Assembly: GCA_013215865.1 (NCBI GenBank)
Contig: JABSQL010000149.1
Span: 1-7,477 of the forward strand
Direction: 5' to 3'
Length of the DNA stretch: 7,477 nucleotides
From: Candidatus Margulisiibacteriota bacterium
GTDB lineage: Bacteria; Margulisbacteria; Marinamargulisbacteria; DT-59
Each line of letters begins with the position of its first letter. Position 1 is the stretch's first letter. Of the stretch, positions 1 to 6,345 are shown in pieces. Below the pieces are notes generated by a model. It was not told the DNA's origin, did not search any database, and saw nothing but the letters and a program-made list of their open reading frames with translations. The position numbers and the translations under genes are program-made.

Positions 1-1000
1 CATTTTCTATCCACTGAGTGAGGGTTTCTTCAACATATTTTTGGAGGCCTCCTGCAATGCCATCAAATCGGCAGCCTTCCAATTTTTCCTTAAAATAAAA
101 ATAACTATCTTTGGGTACATCTTTATATTTGAATTCAAGCCCATCGACCTGCATTGTGTTTTTAAACACGTTATATGGTTTTACCATTACCTTGTTCTGT
201 TCATCCATGATGGTTTCAACGGCTTGGGCATATGCTGCGAGTCCCATTAATTTATATTCATGTTCATTTGGCTTCATCCCACAAAGTAGTGTCATGTATC
301 GGTAAAGTTTACCCAAGTACATATTTTTGGACTTCTTTTCCTCCCGATCCGGAGAAGACATAATACGTTTAATACAATTATCTTTAATGACATTTATTGT
401 GGCACTTATATTGTCCCCAAAAGCATCAATGGTAATCGCTAAACAGTCATCATTGCGATAAGGTGATGCAAAATATGCATAATATGCATGTCCAGAATGG
501 TGCTCTACATGAATGATTTTATCCCGTGATACCCCATATTTTTGGCTAATACGGTCATGAAGTAGCTCCTTAAAGACTGGCCAAGCTTCTTGGGTTTCAT
601 AAGGGATTTTATCCCAAATATCATGAGGCCATTGATCAAAATTGAGTTTATCTTTAAAAACATCTACCCACTTTACAGGCTTATTTTGGTATAGACGGGG
701 ATACCAGATCTCATTTTGTGCGCGGATATAGTCATCGATTGAGAAGCTTGAGAATTTTAAAATGGCATGATAATGCGGTGGTAGTTCTAGGCTAGCAAAA
801 GCAATCAAGTCCAGTTCTTTCGAGTCAATGCCACCTTCTTTGAGGCAATATTCAATGGCCTGAAGAGGGAATCGCATGTCATTTTTAACGCGTTGACCAG
901 CAGTGCCAAAACGTTCTTCACTGGCACAGGATATAACCTCTCCATTAATCATGAGTGCAGCAGTGCTATTTGCCCCGTAGGACAATCCAAGTATCTTCAT
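1..1000 (-). CDS. Carbamoyltransferase, NodU/CmcH/TobZ family (N-terminal part, cut by left edge)
   Basis: Likely transfers a carbamoyl group from carbamoyl phosphate, via carbamoyl-adenylate, to a sugar hydroxyl, as NodU does on Nod factors and TobZ on tobramycin. I translated this frame by hand: 333 codons are open from the ATG at 1000 to the window edge. The start MKILGLSYGANSTAAL is the family's ATP-binding-fold N-terminus, followed by SEER (27-30). The metal-binding signature HHSGH is at 167-171 and DAFGD at 192-196. The block NEHEYKLMGLAAYA (245-258) matches the family motif, except that it usually ends in G. The C-terminal YrdC-like part lies outside the window. No Shine-Dalgarno motif precedes the ATG, which follows the spsF-type gene by 26 bases. 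Family assignment is firm. The substrate is unknown, but context suggests O-carbamoylation of a surface glycan or its nonulosonate. Confidence 0.93.
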   Translation of the reverse strand, partial: MKILGLSYGANSTAALMINGEVISCASEERFGTAGQRVKNDMRFPLQAIEYCLKEGGIDSKELDLIAFASLELPPHYHAILKFSSFSIDDYIRAQNEIWYPRLYQNKPVKWVDVFKDKLNFDQWPHDIWDKIPYETQEAWPVFKELLHDRISQKYGVSRDKIIHVEHHSGHAYYAYFASPYRNDDCLAITIDAFGDNISATINVIKDNCIKRIMSSPDREEKKSKNMYLGKLYRYMTLLCGMKPNEHEYKLMGLAAYAQAVETIMDEQNKVMVKPYNVFKNTMQVDGLEFKYKDVPKDSYFYFKEKLEGCRFDGIAGGLQKYVEETLTQWIEN

Positions 1001-1011
1001 ATGTGGGATAG

Positions 1012-1040
1012 ATAATATACTAAATGCTAATGATTGTTAA
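1012..1040 (-). promoter_or_regulatory. Candidate internal sigma70-like promoter before the carbamoyltransferase
   Basis: On the minus strand TTAACA (1035-1040, 5 of 6 to TTGACA) is separated by exactly 17 bases from TATTAT (1012-1017, 5 of 6 to TATAAT). A start about seven bases downstream would fall near 1004-1006, only 4 to 6 bases before the ATG at 1000. That would give an almost leaderless mRNA, in keeping with the lack of a Shine-Dalgarno motif. The -35 lies inside the end of the upstream gene. AT-rich DNA yields such matches by chance, so this is tentative. Confidence 0.3.
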
Positions 1041-1815
1041 CCGGCTGATCTTTCTTCAACGCATTTATATACCCTTCATTGCGGTTAATATGCTGATTTA
1101 ATGCTATATATTCTGGGTTATTCTCTAAAAATGCCACTATTTGCTGCCAAGTGAATAGGGCATTATTTGGGTAAAGTTGTTCATAAATAATTTGAATAAG
1201 TGCCCAATCTTCAGGCTCGTCTAAAGTAAGCCTGTAGGTATCTAATTTTTTTGGTTGAGCGATATTGTATAATTTGAAGCAATCAGAATGATTCTTAATG
1301 AATGGTGTCACATGCTCTCTTTCTGATGGCAACTTGGCCATTTTGTGTGCAAGGCACAGACTGTCATAGGTAAAAATTTCAATATCTAACCCATCTGGGT
1401 AAGTAGGAAAAATAGTATTTGAGACATAGTCATAGTTGTGTGCTAAAAAGAAAGTGACGAAATCATTAATTAAAATAGGGTCCATTAATGGGCAATCTCC
1501 CGTAACACGAATAATAATATCAAGTTGATGTTGGGTTGCACAGGTAACGTAACGATTTAAAACATCTGATTCATTTCCTCGAAAACAAAGAATATTTTGG
1601 GACTGACAATATGACTGGATGATACTATCTTTGGAAGAATCTGAAGTCGCAACTATAATAGAATTGACCAATGTACAGTGAGATATTCGGTCTAATAAGT
1701 AACCTAGAATGGGTTTGTTCCATAGCGGTAACATGACTTTTCCTGGTAGACGGGTAGAGCTCATTCTAGCCTGAACAATAATACCGATTTTAGGGGATTT
1801 ATTTTTTAAAGCCAT
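1027..1815 (-). CDS. spsF: SpsF-type cytidylyltransferase (nonulosonate-activating, predicted)
   Basis: Predicted nucleotidyltransferase of the SpsF family (spore coat polysaccharide SpsF, related to KdsB/NeuA-type CMP-sugar synthetases). It probably makes a CMP-activated nonulosonic acid from CTP. With the start at 1815 it has 262 residues. It opens with the nucleotide-binding loop QARMSSTRLPGK (15-26), followed by DVLNRY (84-89), RVTGDCPLMDP (103-113), YPDGLDIE (139-146), EREHVTP (165-171) and LTLDEPED (196-203), all typical of the family. The frame is open to an ATG at 1914, but that would overlap the upstream glycosyltransferase by 116 bases. The ATG at 1815 sits just before the family's first strand and overlaps by 17 bases, so I chose it; only a weak AAGG lies upstream. 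No separate NeuA or PseF homologue is visible, so this gene most likely fills that role. The substrate is inferred from the adjacent synthase operon. Confidence 0.9.
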   Translation of the reverse strand: MALKNKSPKIGIIVQARMSSTRLPGKVMLPLWNKPILGYLLDRISHCTLVNSIIVATSDSSKDSIIQSYCQSQNILCFRGNESDVLNRYVTCATQHQLDIIIRVTGDCPLMDPILINDFVTFFLAHNYDYVSNTIFPTYPDGLDIEIFTYDSLCLAHKMAKLPSEREHVTPFIKNHSDCFKLYNIAQPKKLDTYRLTLDEPEDWALIQIIYEQLYPNNALFTWQQIVAFLENNPEYIALNQHINRNEGYINALKKDQPVNNH

Positions 1816-2461
1816 AGAGTTTAACTGCCTTAAATAGTGCAGAGAGAATTTTCTCGTTTCCGGATAATACCCCAGTGAATCGAGGTTTTGTATGTTGTCT
1901 TTTGATAATCTCAATAGGCATTTGGATTAAAGGGCTTCCCTGGCTTGCTGCAAAAAATGAGAGTTCAGATCCAATCATATTATACTTACTAAAAGCGCCA
2001 TATTTATGGAATAATTTGATATGATATCCTTTTAAACCTGATAAGGGATCTTTAATGCCAAATCGGTGATTCGCGTAGAGTCCCAAGATATGTTCAGACC
2101 AGCGGGCTTTTTTTTTGCGAATGCCAATGACAATGTCTGCTTGATTATCTCTCAGTTTTTTTAGCATTATTTTCAGGTCTGAAGGATTGTGCTGTCCATC
2201 AGCATCAAAAGTTAGAATATGTTCAAATCCCTGTTCAGAAGCAGACATAAACCCTGAATTAATAGCGTGATCATACCCTTTATTTGTGGCATGGTTGATA
2301 ACCATGGCTCCGGCCGCTCTGGCTATGCTGCCTGTTTCATCAGATGAATTATCATTTACCACGATAACAGTATCCAATATCGGCTTTAATGAATGCACAA
2401 CTGTTCCTATGCTGCCTTCTTCATTAAAGGCGGGGATAATGACACAAGAACGGGCAGTCAT
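1799..2461 (-). CDS. Family 2 glycosyltransferase, dolichol-phosphate-mannose-synthase-like, soluble
   Basis: 220-residue GT-A fold transferase. Visible motifs are VIIPAFNEEGSIG (7-19), the nucleotide-binding NDNSSDET (36-43), the metal-binding DADGQH (86-91), and KDPLSGLKGY (137-146), which resembles the DPM1/GtrB acceptor-side motif. Such enzymes move a sugar from a nucleotide sugar to polyprenyl phosphate or to a growing glycan at the inner membrane. I see no transmembrane segment, unlike GtrB/ArnC, whose C-terminal helices are absent, so it may associate with the membrane peripherally. The ATG at 2461 overlaps the synthase stop as ATGA, and its 3' end overlaps the cytidylyltransferase by 17 bases, so translation is probably coupled on both sides. 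Donor and acceptor cannot be told from the sequence. The basic C-terminus (KAVKLYGFKK) could contact membrane lipids, but that is speculation. Confidence 0.9.
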   Translation of the reverse strand: MTARSCVIIPAFNEEGSIGTVVHSLKPILDTVIVVNDNSSDETGSIARAAGAMVINHATNKGYDHAINSGFMSASEQGFEHILTFDADGQHNPSDLKIMLKKLRDNQADIVIGIRKKKARWSEHILGLYANHRFGIKDPLSGLKGYHIKLFHKYGAFSKYNMIGSELSFFAASQGSPLIQMPIEIIKRQHTKPRFTGVLSGNEKILSALFKAVKLYGFKK

Positions 2462-3531
2462 CCCACCGACTCAGGACGTAAATAATCGCCTTTCTTTACA
2501 GATGTAGACAGTGGTTTTCCCAATAAATTTGCACTTTCATAGGGTTTGCATGCATCCTTAGGGCAGGGCCTAAGAACCTCAATGTTATCAAGAGAGATTC
2601 GATCTCCTTTCACCAAATCCTGAGAAACCCGAATAGCTCTTTGCTGTAAGACAACTGTTTCTGTTTCGTTTCCTTCAATCCTTTTAACCCCATCACCAAG
2701 TGCTCTTTCTAGCTCTCTTGAGCGGTCCACCATATCTTTCCAAGTCTCAGGGTTCATTGAGAAAGGATGATCAGGTCCTTTACGATTATTATCATCTGTA
2801 AAATGTTTTTCAATCACACGTGCTCCGAGTGTAATAGCACCCAACACAGTGGCATGGCCGGGTGTATGGTCAGAAAGCCCATAAACGAGTCCTGGAAATG
2901 ACTGTTGATATGTGGCTAATACATTGAGATTGATGTACTTAAAATTTTCTAAACTAGCTGTGTAATTGGTATTGCATTGCATTAAAACCAACCGGTGATT
3001 ATGTTTAAGAACTATATCCACTGCACGCTGAACATCTTTCATTGTTGCAGCACCCGTTGCCAGTAGAACTGGTTTTCCTTTTTGAGCAATTTTTTCAATA
3101 ATATCTAGCCAGGTAATATCTCCGGAGCCAATTTTATATGCAGGAATATGGTCCTCTAAGCTATCCACAGCATCTAAATTATAAGGGGCTGAAAAGTAAT
3201 CGATCCCAATTTGATAGCAATGATCTTTTAGATGCTGTGTCCAATGAAATGGAACCGAAGCATCTTTATACACTTCAAAGACGGATTTTTTCCATTTCTT
3301 TTGGTGAGATTGTTGGATTCCAAGAGATTGAAATCCGTAGTTACTCACAATTGTTTCTGCCGTAAAATTTTGAAATTTAGCAGCATTCGCTCCTGCTTCT
3401 TTTGCCAATGTGACAAGACGCTTGGCTCTATCTAAACTTCCGTCATGATTAGCCGCAATATCAGCAATGAAATAGGTAGGGTGCGCCTCTCCTATGAAGT
3501 GTTTATTGATGATTAATTCAGTTTGTGGCAT
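2458..3531 (-). CDS. neuB: NeuB-family nonulosonic acid synthase (TIM barrel plus SAF domain)
   Basis: Condenses phosphoenolpyruvate with a free N-acetylhexosamine-type sugar to form a nine-carbon 2-keto acid, the committing step to sialic, legionaminic or pseudaminic-type sugars. The 357 residues match the usual length of about 340-360. The TIM barrel shows ADIAANHDGSL (23-33), AAKFQ (50-54), YKIGSGDI (132-139) and ATGAA (158-162). LSDHTPG (219-225) and EKHFT (241-245) carry His222 and His243, expected to bind the divalent metal. The C-terminal antifreeze-like SAF domain (about 297-357) keeps QRAIR with Arg298, at the place of the substrate-contacting arginine of neisserial NeuB. The block SHQKKWKKSVFEVYKDAS (75-92) resembles the PseI/SpsE side of the family rather than classical NeuB, so the product may not be Neu5Ac. 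The ATG at 3531 has a strong AGGAGG nine bases upstream and overlaps the SDR gene by 14 bases. Confidence 0.95.
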   Translation of the reverse strand: MPQTELIINKHFIGEAHPTYFIADIAANHDGSLDRAKRLVTLAKEAGANAAKFQNFTAETIVSNYGFQSLGIQQSHQKKWKKSVFEVYKDASVPFHWTQHLKDHCYQIGIDYFSAPYNLDAVDSLEDHIPAYKIGSGDITWLDIIEKIAQKGKPVLLATGAATMKDVQRAVDIVLKHNHRLVLMQCNTNYTASLENFKYINLNVLATYQQSFPGLVYGLSDHTPGHATVLGAITLGARVIEKHFTDDNNRKGPDHPFSMNPETWKDMVDRSRELERALGDGVKRIEGNETETVVLQQRAIRVSQDLVKGDRISLDNIEVLRPCPKDACKPYESANLLGKPLSTSVKKGDYLRPESVG

Positions 3532-4393
3532 GAGTGATAACCTCCTGGTCTATGGCCAATTGTCTAAGGCCGGATTGCAATGTGTAGGGCATTAAGTGTA
3601 ACGCATTGTAGAGTTTTCCTGAATCCATGCTCATATCAGTGGGTCTTTTAGCCGTCATATTTGCCATTTTAGCAGATCCAGTCCCAGCATAAGAAATATC
3701 TAATTTTAATTCATTTGCTAAAGAAATAGCAAACTCTTTCTTACTCACACGATCTTGGCTGCCAGCATTATAGACGCCAGATAGTGAGGTCGATATGGTA
3801 AGGTCTAGTATATGTGACAATTGGCTTAAATATAACGGTGAAAAAAACACATCATCAAAAAGGGTAATGGGTTGTCTAGAAGTGACTGTTTTAATAATCC
3901 AATCGGAGAAACTGGGTTTATTTTGCCCCCAACCATAAAAGTTGGTCCGAAGCACCACTGTGTTGGGGTGTTGAAGCGCAATATACTCACCTAATAGCTT
4001 GGTAATCCCATATCCATTGATAGGAAAGGTATCTTCTTCCTTGGAGTAGGCCTTGTTATAAACTTGATCAGTGGAAATTTGGATGAGTCGGGTGCTGGGG
4101 TATGACTGTAGAGCAAGGGTTAAGTGTTTCACTGTCTGAACATTCAACTGATAGGCTAGATCAAGATCCGTATTACATTGGTCCACATTGGTAAGAGCTG
4201 CAGTATGAATAATGACATCAGGTTTATGAGTTGAAATGAATGCCTGAGTATCGGAGAGATTGCATAGATTCAGAGGTAAAAGTGCTTTCTTCTCTTGAGA
4301 GTGAAAAGTTCCAATGACAGAATGCTGAGATGAAAAAAAAGTGTATAAATGGGAACCCAATAACCCTGAAGCGCCTGTTATGATTATTTTCAA
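3518..4393 (-). CDS. RmlD-like SDR (dTDP-4-dehydrorhamnose reductase family), TTG start
   Basis: NAD(P)-dependent sugar-nucleotide reductase of the extended SDR/RmlD (SpsK) type, 291 residues from the chosen start. The Rossmann glycine motif TGASGLLG is at 6-13. HTAALTNVD (63-71) matches the RmlD HxAAyTxVD pattern, STDQVY is at 107-112, and the catalytic pair Y128-xxx-K132 sits in GYGITK. Probable reaction: reduction of a 4-keto group on a deoxysugar nucleotide, here plausibly derived from the PseB product. The frame is open to a TTG at 4432, but the family normally begins two or three residues before the first beta strand. The TTG at 4393 gives exactly that (MKIIITG). It is preceded by AGAGGG at a 10-base spacing and overlaps the upstream TGA as TTGA. 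No suitable ATG exists near the N-terminus. An epimerase activity instead of reductase cannot be excluded. Confidence 0.88.
   Translation of the reverse strand: MKIIITGASGLLGSHLYTFFSSQHSVIGTFHSQEKKALLPLNLCNLSDTQAFISTHKPDVIIHTAALTNVDQCNTDLDLAYQLNVQTVKHLTLALQSYPSTRLIQISTDQVYNKAYSKEEDTFPINGYGITKLLGEYIALQHPNTVVLRTNFYGWGQNKPSFSDWIIKTVTSRQPITLFDDVFFSPLYLSQLSHILDLTISTSLSGVYNAGSQDRVSKKEFAISLANELKLDISYAGTGSAKMANMTAKRPTDMSMDSGKLYNALHLMPYTLQSGLRQLAIDQEVITHATN
3541..3546 (-). promoter_or_regulatory. Shine-Dalgarno site of the nonulosonate synthase gene
   Basis: A perfect AGGAGG lies nine bases before the ATG at 3531, inside the coding end of the SDR gene. It is the strongest ribosome binding site in the window and suggests independent, efficient translation of the synthase. 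Confidence 0.75.
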
Positions 4394-5307
4394 GTTACGG
4401 CTTCCCTCTGGGAAATATGATTTTTGGGCCAAGATCTTGGATCTAAAATCTTTGGATCAATGGAACTAAATAGATTTAAAAATTCCCGATACAAATTCTC
4501 AGAGATTCCGTCTTGGTGATAAGCCGCGTTTTCTTCTAATTCTGACAGTGAACCAACACCTAAAATTATCTTTGAAATTGATGGGGTTTTCTTCACAAAT
4601 CCAATGGCTAATTTTGCCAAGGGTATGCAATGATCTTTAGCTATTTGGTGTAGCTGTCGAAGTTCTTTCTTTACGGATTGAAAAAAAGGGGGAAGAGTTT
4701 CTGGGTTTAGAAATAATAGCCCCTGAAGGAAAATAGAACGAACGTGAATGTCTATGTTTTGGTCTACAAGTCGTTGAAGGTAATCATTCGATAGTAGTCG
4801 CTGATCAAAAATACTAAATGGAATTTGTATAATATCTATGTCGGTGATATTGAGAATAGTATCAAGGTTATCAGGTGAGTAAATTGAAACACCCATTTTC
4901 TGGATTATATGAGTCGTTTTGAGATTGTTTAAAAAGGGATTAACAAGGTCTTTGTTTTGATAGTATTGTTCATAGTGATGAAAAAGAACACCATACAGAG
5001 AAGTTTGGTTTAAAGCAGATAAAGAGTGGTTTATGGATGTTTTCACTTTTTCAAGATAATGAGAATCGTCCTGAAAAAAAGGAATTTTTGTCACGATATC
5101 AACATGTGAATTAGGGTTTGACTTTAAATATATGCCAATTTTCTTTTCAGCGTCCCCATAATGAGGTGCAGTGTCCCACGTGGTGAAGTGCTGGTCCAGA
5201 GACCCGGAGAGTAATCTTTTAGCAGAAAGCTGATCAGGTATGTTGTGGGTATTAGAAATGCCGTATGGAAGACCTAACTGAACAGTACCAAGAGCTAGTT
5301 CTGACAT
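4390..5307 (-). CDS. Aldo/keto reductase in a nonulosonate operon
   Basis: 305-residue NAD(P)H-dependent oxidoreductase with the AKR (beta/alpha)8 fold. It starts SELALGTVQLGLPYGI, typical of the polysaccharide-cluster AKR branch. The complete catalytic tetrad is visible: Asp45 and Tyr50 in WDTAPHYG (44-51), Lys74 in VTK, and His110 in LFHH. The ILGVGS segment near the C-terminus (about residues 258-263) matches the cofactor phosphate-binding region. AKRs of this kind reduce or oxidise a sugar carbonyl, but the substrate is unknown. The ATG at 5307 overlaps the dehydratase gene by 13 bases and has AAGGTGG just upstream with close spacing. Its 3' end overlaps the SDR start by four bases. Its place between the PseB-like dehydratase and NeuB suggests that it acts on the keto sugar made by the dehydratase or on a derivative of it (inference). 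Confidence 0.9.
   Translation of the reverse strand: MSELALGTVQLGLPYGISNTHNIPDQLSAKRLLSGSLDQHFTTWDTAPHYGDAEKKIGIYLKSNPNSHVDIVTKIPFFQDDSHYLEKVKTSINHSLSALNQTSLYGVLFHHYEQYYQNKDLVNPFLNNLKTTHIIQKMGVSIYSPDNLDTILNITDIDIIQIPFSIFDQRLLSNDYLQRLVDQNIDIHVRSIFLQGLLFLNPETLPPFFQSVKKELRQLHQIAKDHCIPLAKLAIGFVKKTPSISKIILGVGSLSELEENAAYHQDGISENLYREFLNLFSSIDPKILDPRSWPKNHISQREAVT
4404..4409 (-). promoter_or_regulatory. Shine-Dalgarno-like site that decides the TTG start of the SDR
   Basis: AGAGGG lies ten bases before the TTG at 4393. It supports that TTG, rather than the one at 4432, as the true start. The TTG shares bases with the TGA of the aldo/keto reductase, so reinitiation may also contribute. Confidence 0.5.
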
Positions 5308-6326
5308 GCCACCTTTTTGTGGGGAGTCTCAATATCATATCCTAATTTTTGAAGTGCATCTAACAGAGTCTTTTGGCTCAATTTGTCAGGTGCATTGGCA
5401 CTATTGTAATGAAAGGACTCTTCTACACGAGATATTTGGTCGTCTGGTAGCCCCCATTTTGTGGATGATGGCTTCTGAGGGCAGATGATGTATCGGTCAG
5501 GTAGATCATATGAATCCCTGGATTCATCTCCAGTTAAAAGAGTTTCATGCAATTTTTCGCCAGGTCGTATACCGATGATCTTTTTCTCGCAATCTGGGGC
5601 AATAATATTCGCAAGATCCATAATAGACATGGTTGGAATTTTAGGGATAAAGGTTTCTCCGCCAGTCATCATTTCAAGGGAGGACAATACAAAGTCTACA
5701 GAGGCTTCTAATGTAATCCAAAATCGGGTCATTCTTGGATCAGTGATGGGGATCTGCCCGGTATGTCGAATTTTGAAAAAATAGGGAATAGCGCTCCCAC
5801 GACTACCCATCACGTTTCCATATCTCACATTTGAGAGAATTGTAGAGCGAGATTCACCAACATAATTATTGCCAGCAATAAAAAGCCTTTCAGCACATAA
5901 CTTAGTAGCACCATACAAATTTACAGGGCTTACAGCTTTATCTGTACTCAGTGCAATTACTTTTTCAACATTGTTATCAATGCTCTCTGAAATGATATTT
6001 TCGGCACCAATAATATTGGTTTTAACTGCTTCAAATGGGTTGTATTCTGCTGCAGGAACCTGTTTGAGAGCTGCTGCATGAACGACAATTTCCACACCGT
6101 TTAATGCACGATGAAGCCGGTCTTTGTCTCGAACATCACCTAAAAAATAACGGATTCTATCATCAGAAATAGACTGTTGCATTTCAAATTGTTTTAATTC
6201 ATCTCTGGAGAATACAATGACTTTACGAGGAGAGTAACGGTGTAAAATTGTTTTGATAAATTGTTTTCCGAATGAACCTGTTCCCCCTGTGACTAAGATC
6301 GTTTTATTATTCAACATGGTATCCAT
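5295..6326 (-). CDS. pseB: UDP-GlcNAc 4,6-dehydratase, PseB/FlaA1-like
   Basis: Predicted cytoplasmic NADP-dependent dehydratase converting UDP-GlcNAc to UDP-2-acetamido-2,6-dideoxy-hexos-4-ulose, usually with C5 inversion in PseB; it is the first step of pseudaminic-type pathways. It has 343 residues, close to PseB at about 330-345. Visible are TGGTGSFG (13-20), SRDELKQFEM (40-49), GDVRDKDR (63-70), HAAALKQVPAAEYNP (83-97), the catalytic STDK (127-130; Asp129, Lys130), LYGATK with Tyr138 and Lys142, RMTRFWI (198-204) and RPGEKLHE (254-261). Keeping the YxxxK tyrosine argues for PseB/FlaA1 and against the FnlA/CapE branch, which has methionine there. The frame is open to a TTG at 6353, but the ATG at 6326 has AAGG eight bases upstream, avoids overlap with hisH and fits the family N-terminus; the ATG at 6317 is a second option. 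It overlaps the AKR gene by 13 bases. Confidence 0.92.
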   Translation of the reverse strand: MDTMLNNKTILVTGGTGSFGKQFIKTILHRYSPRKVIVFSRDELKQFEMQQSISDDRIRYFLGDVRDKDRLHRALNGVEIVVHAAALKQVPAAEYNPFEAVKTNIIGAENIISESIDNNVEKVIALSTDKAVSPVNLYGATKLCAERLFIAGNNYVGESRSTILSNVRYGNVMGSRGSAIPYFFKIRHTGQIPITDPRMTRFWITLEASVDFVLSSLEMMTGGETFIPKIPTMSIMDLANIIAPDCEKKIIGIRPGEKLHETLLTGDESRDSYDLPDRYIICPQKPSSTKWGLPDDQISRVEESFHYNSANAPDKLSQKTLLDALQKLGYDIETPHKKVACQN

Positions 6327-6334
6327 TATACATA

Positions 6335-6338
6335 CCTT
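6335..6338 (-). promoter_or_regulatory. Shine-Dalgarno-like site of the PseB-type gene
   Basis: AAGG with eight bases to the ATG at 6326, within the 19-base gap after hisH. It favours 6326 over the in-frame TTG at 6353 and the ATG at 6317. Confidence 0.45.
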
Positions 6339-6345
6339 GGGATAC

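Noticed and set aside
41..305. Two plus-strand open frames of 64-69 codons
   Set aside because: They lie antisense to a convincing carbamoyltransferase frame and show no recognisable domain or ribosome binding site.
468..490. Tandem ATATGCAT-like repeat
   Set aside because: It encodes the Tyr/Ala-rich run after the HHSGH motif (HAYYAY), so it is explained by codon repetition rather than a regulatory repeat.
1816..1914. Longer N-terminus for the SpsF-type protein (33 extra residues)
   Set aside because: It would lie entirely inside the GT2 gene and precede the normal family start; the ATG at 1815 fits better.
2286..2507. Plus-strand 73-codon frame
   Set aside because: Antisense to the GT2 and NeuB genes, whose conserved motifs explain this DNA.
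5306..6081. Three plus-strand frames opposite the dehydratase
   Set aside because: Antisense shadows of the PseB-type gene; their sequences resemble no family I know.
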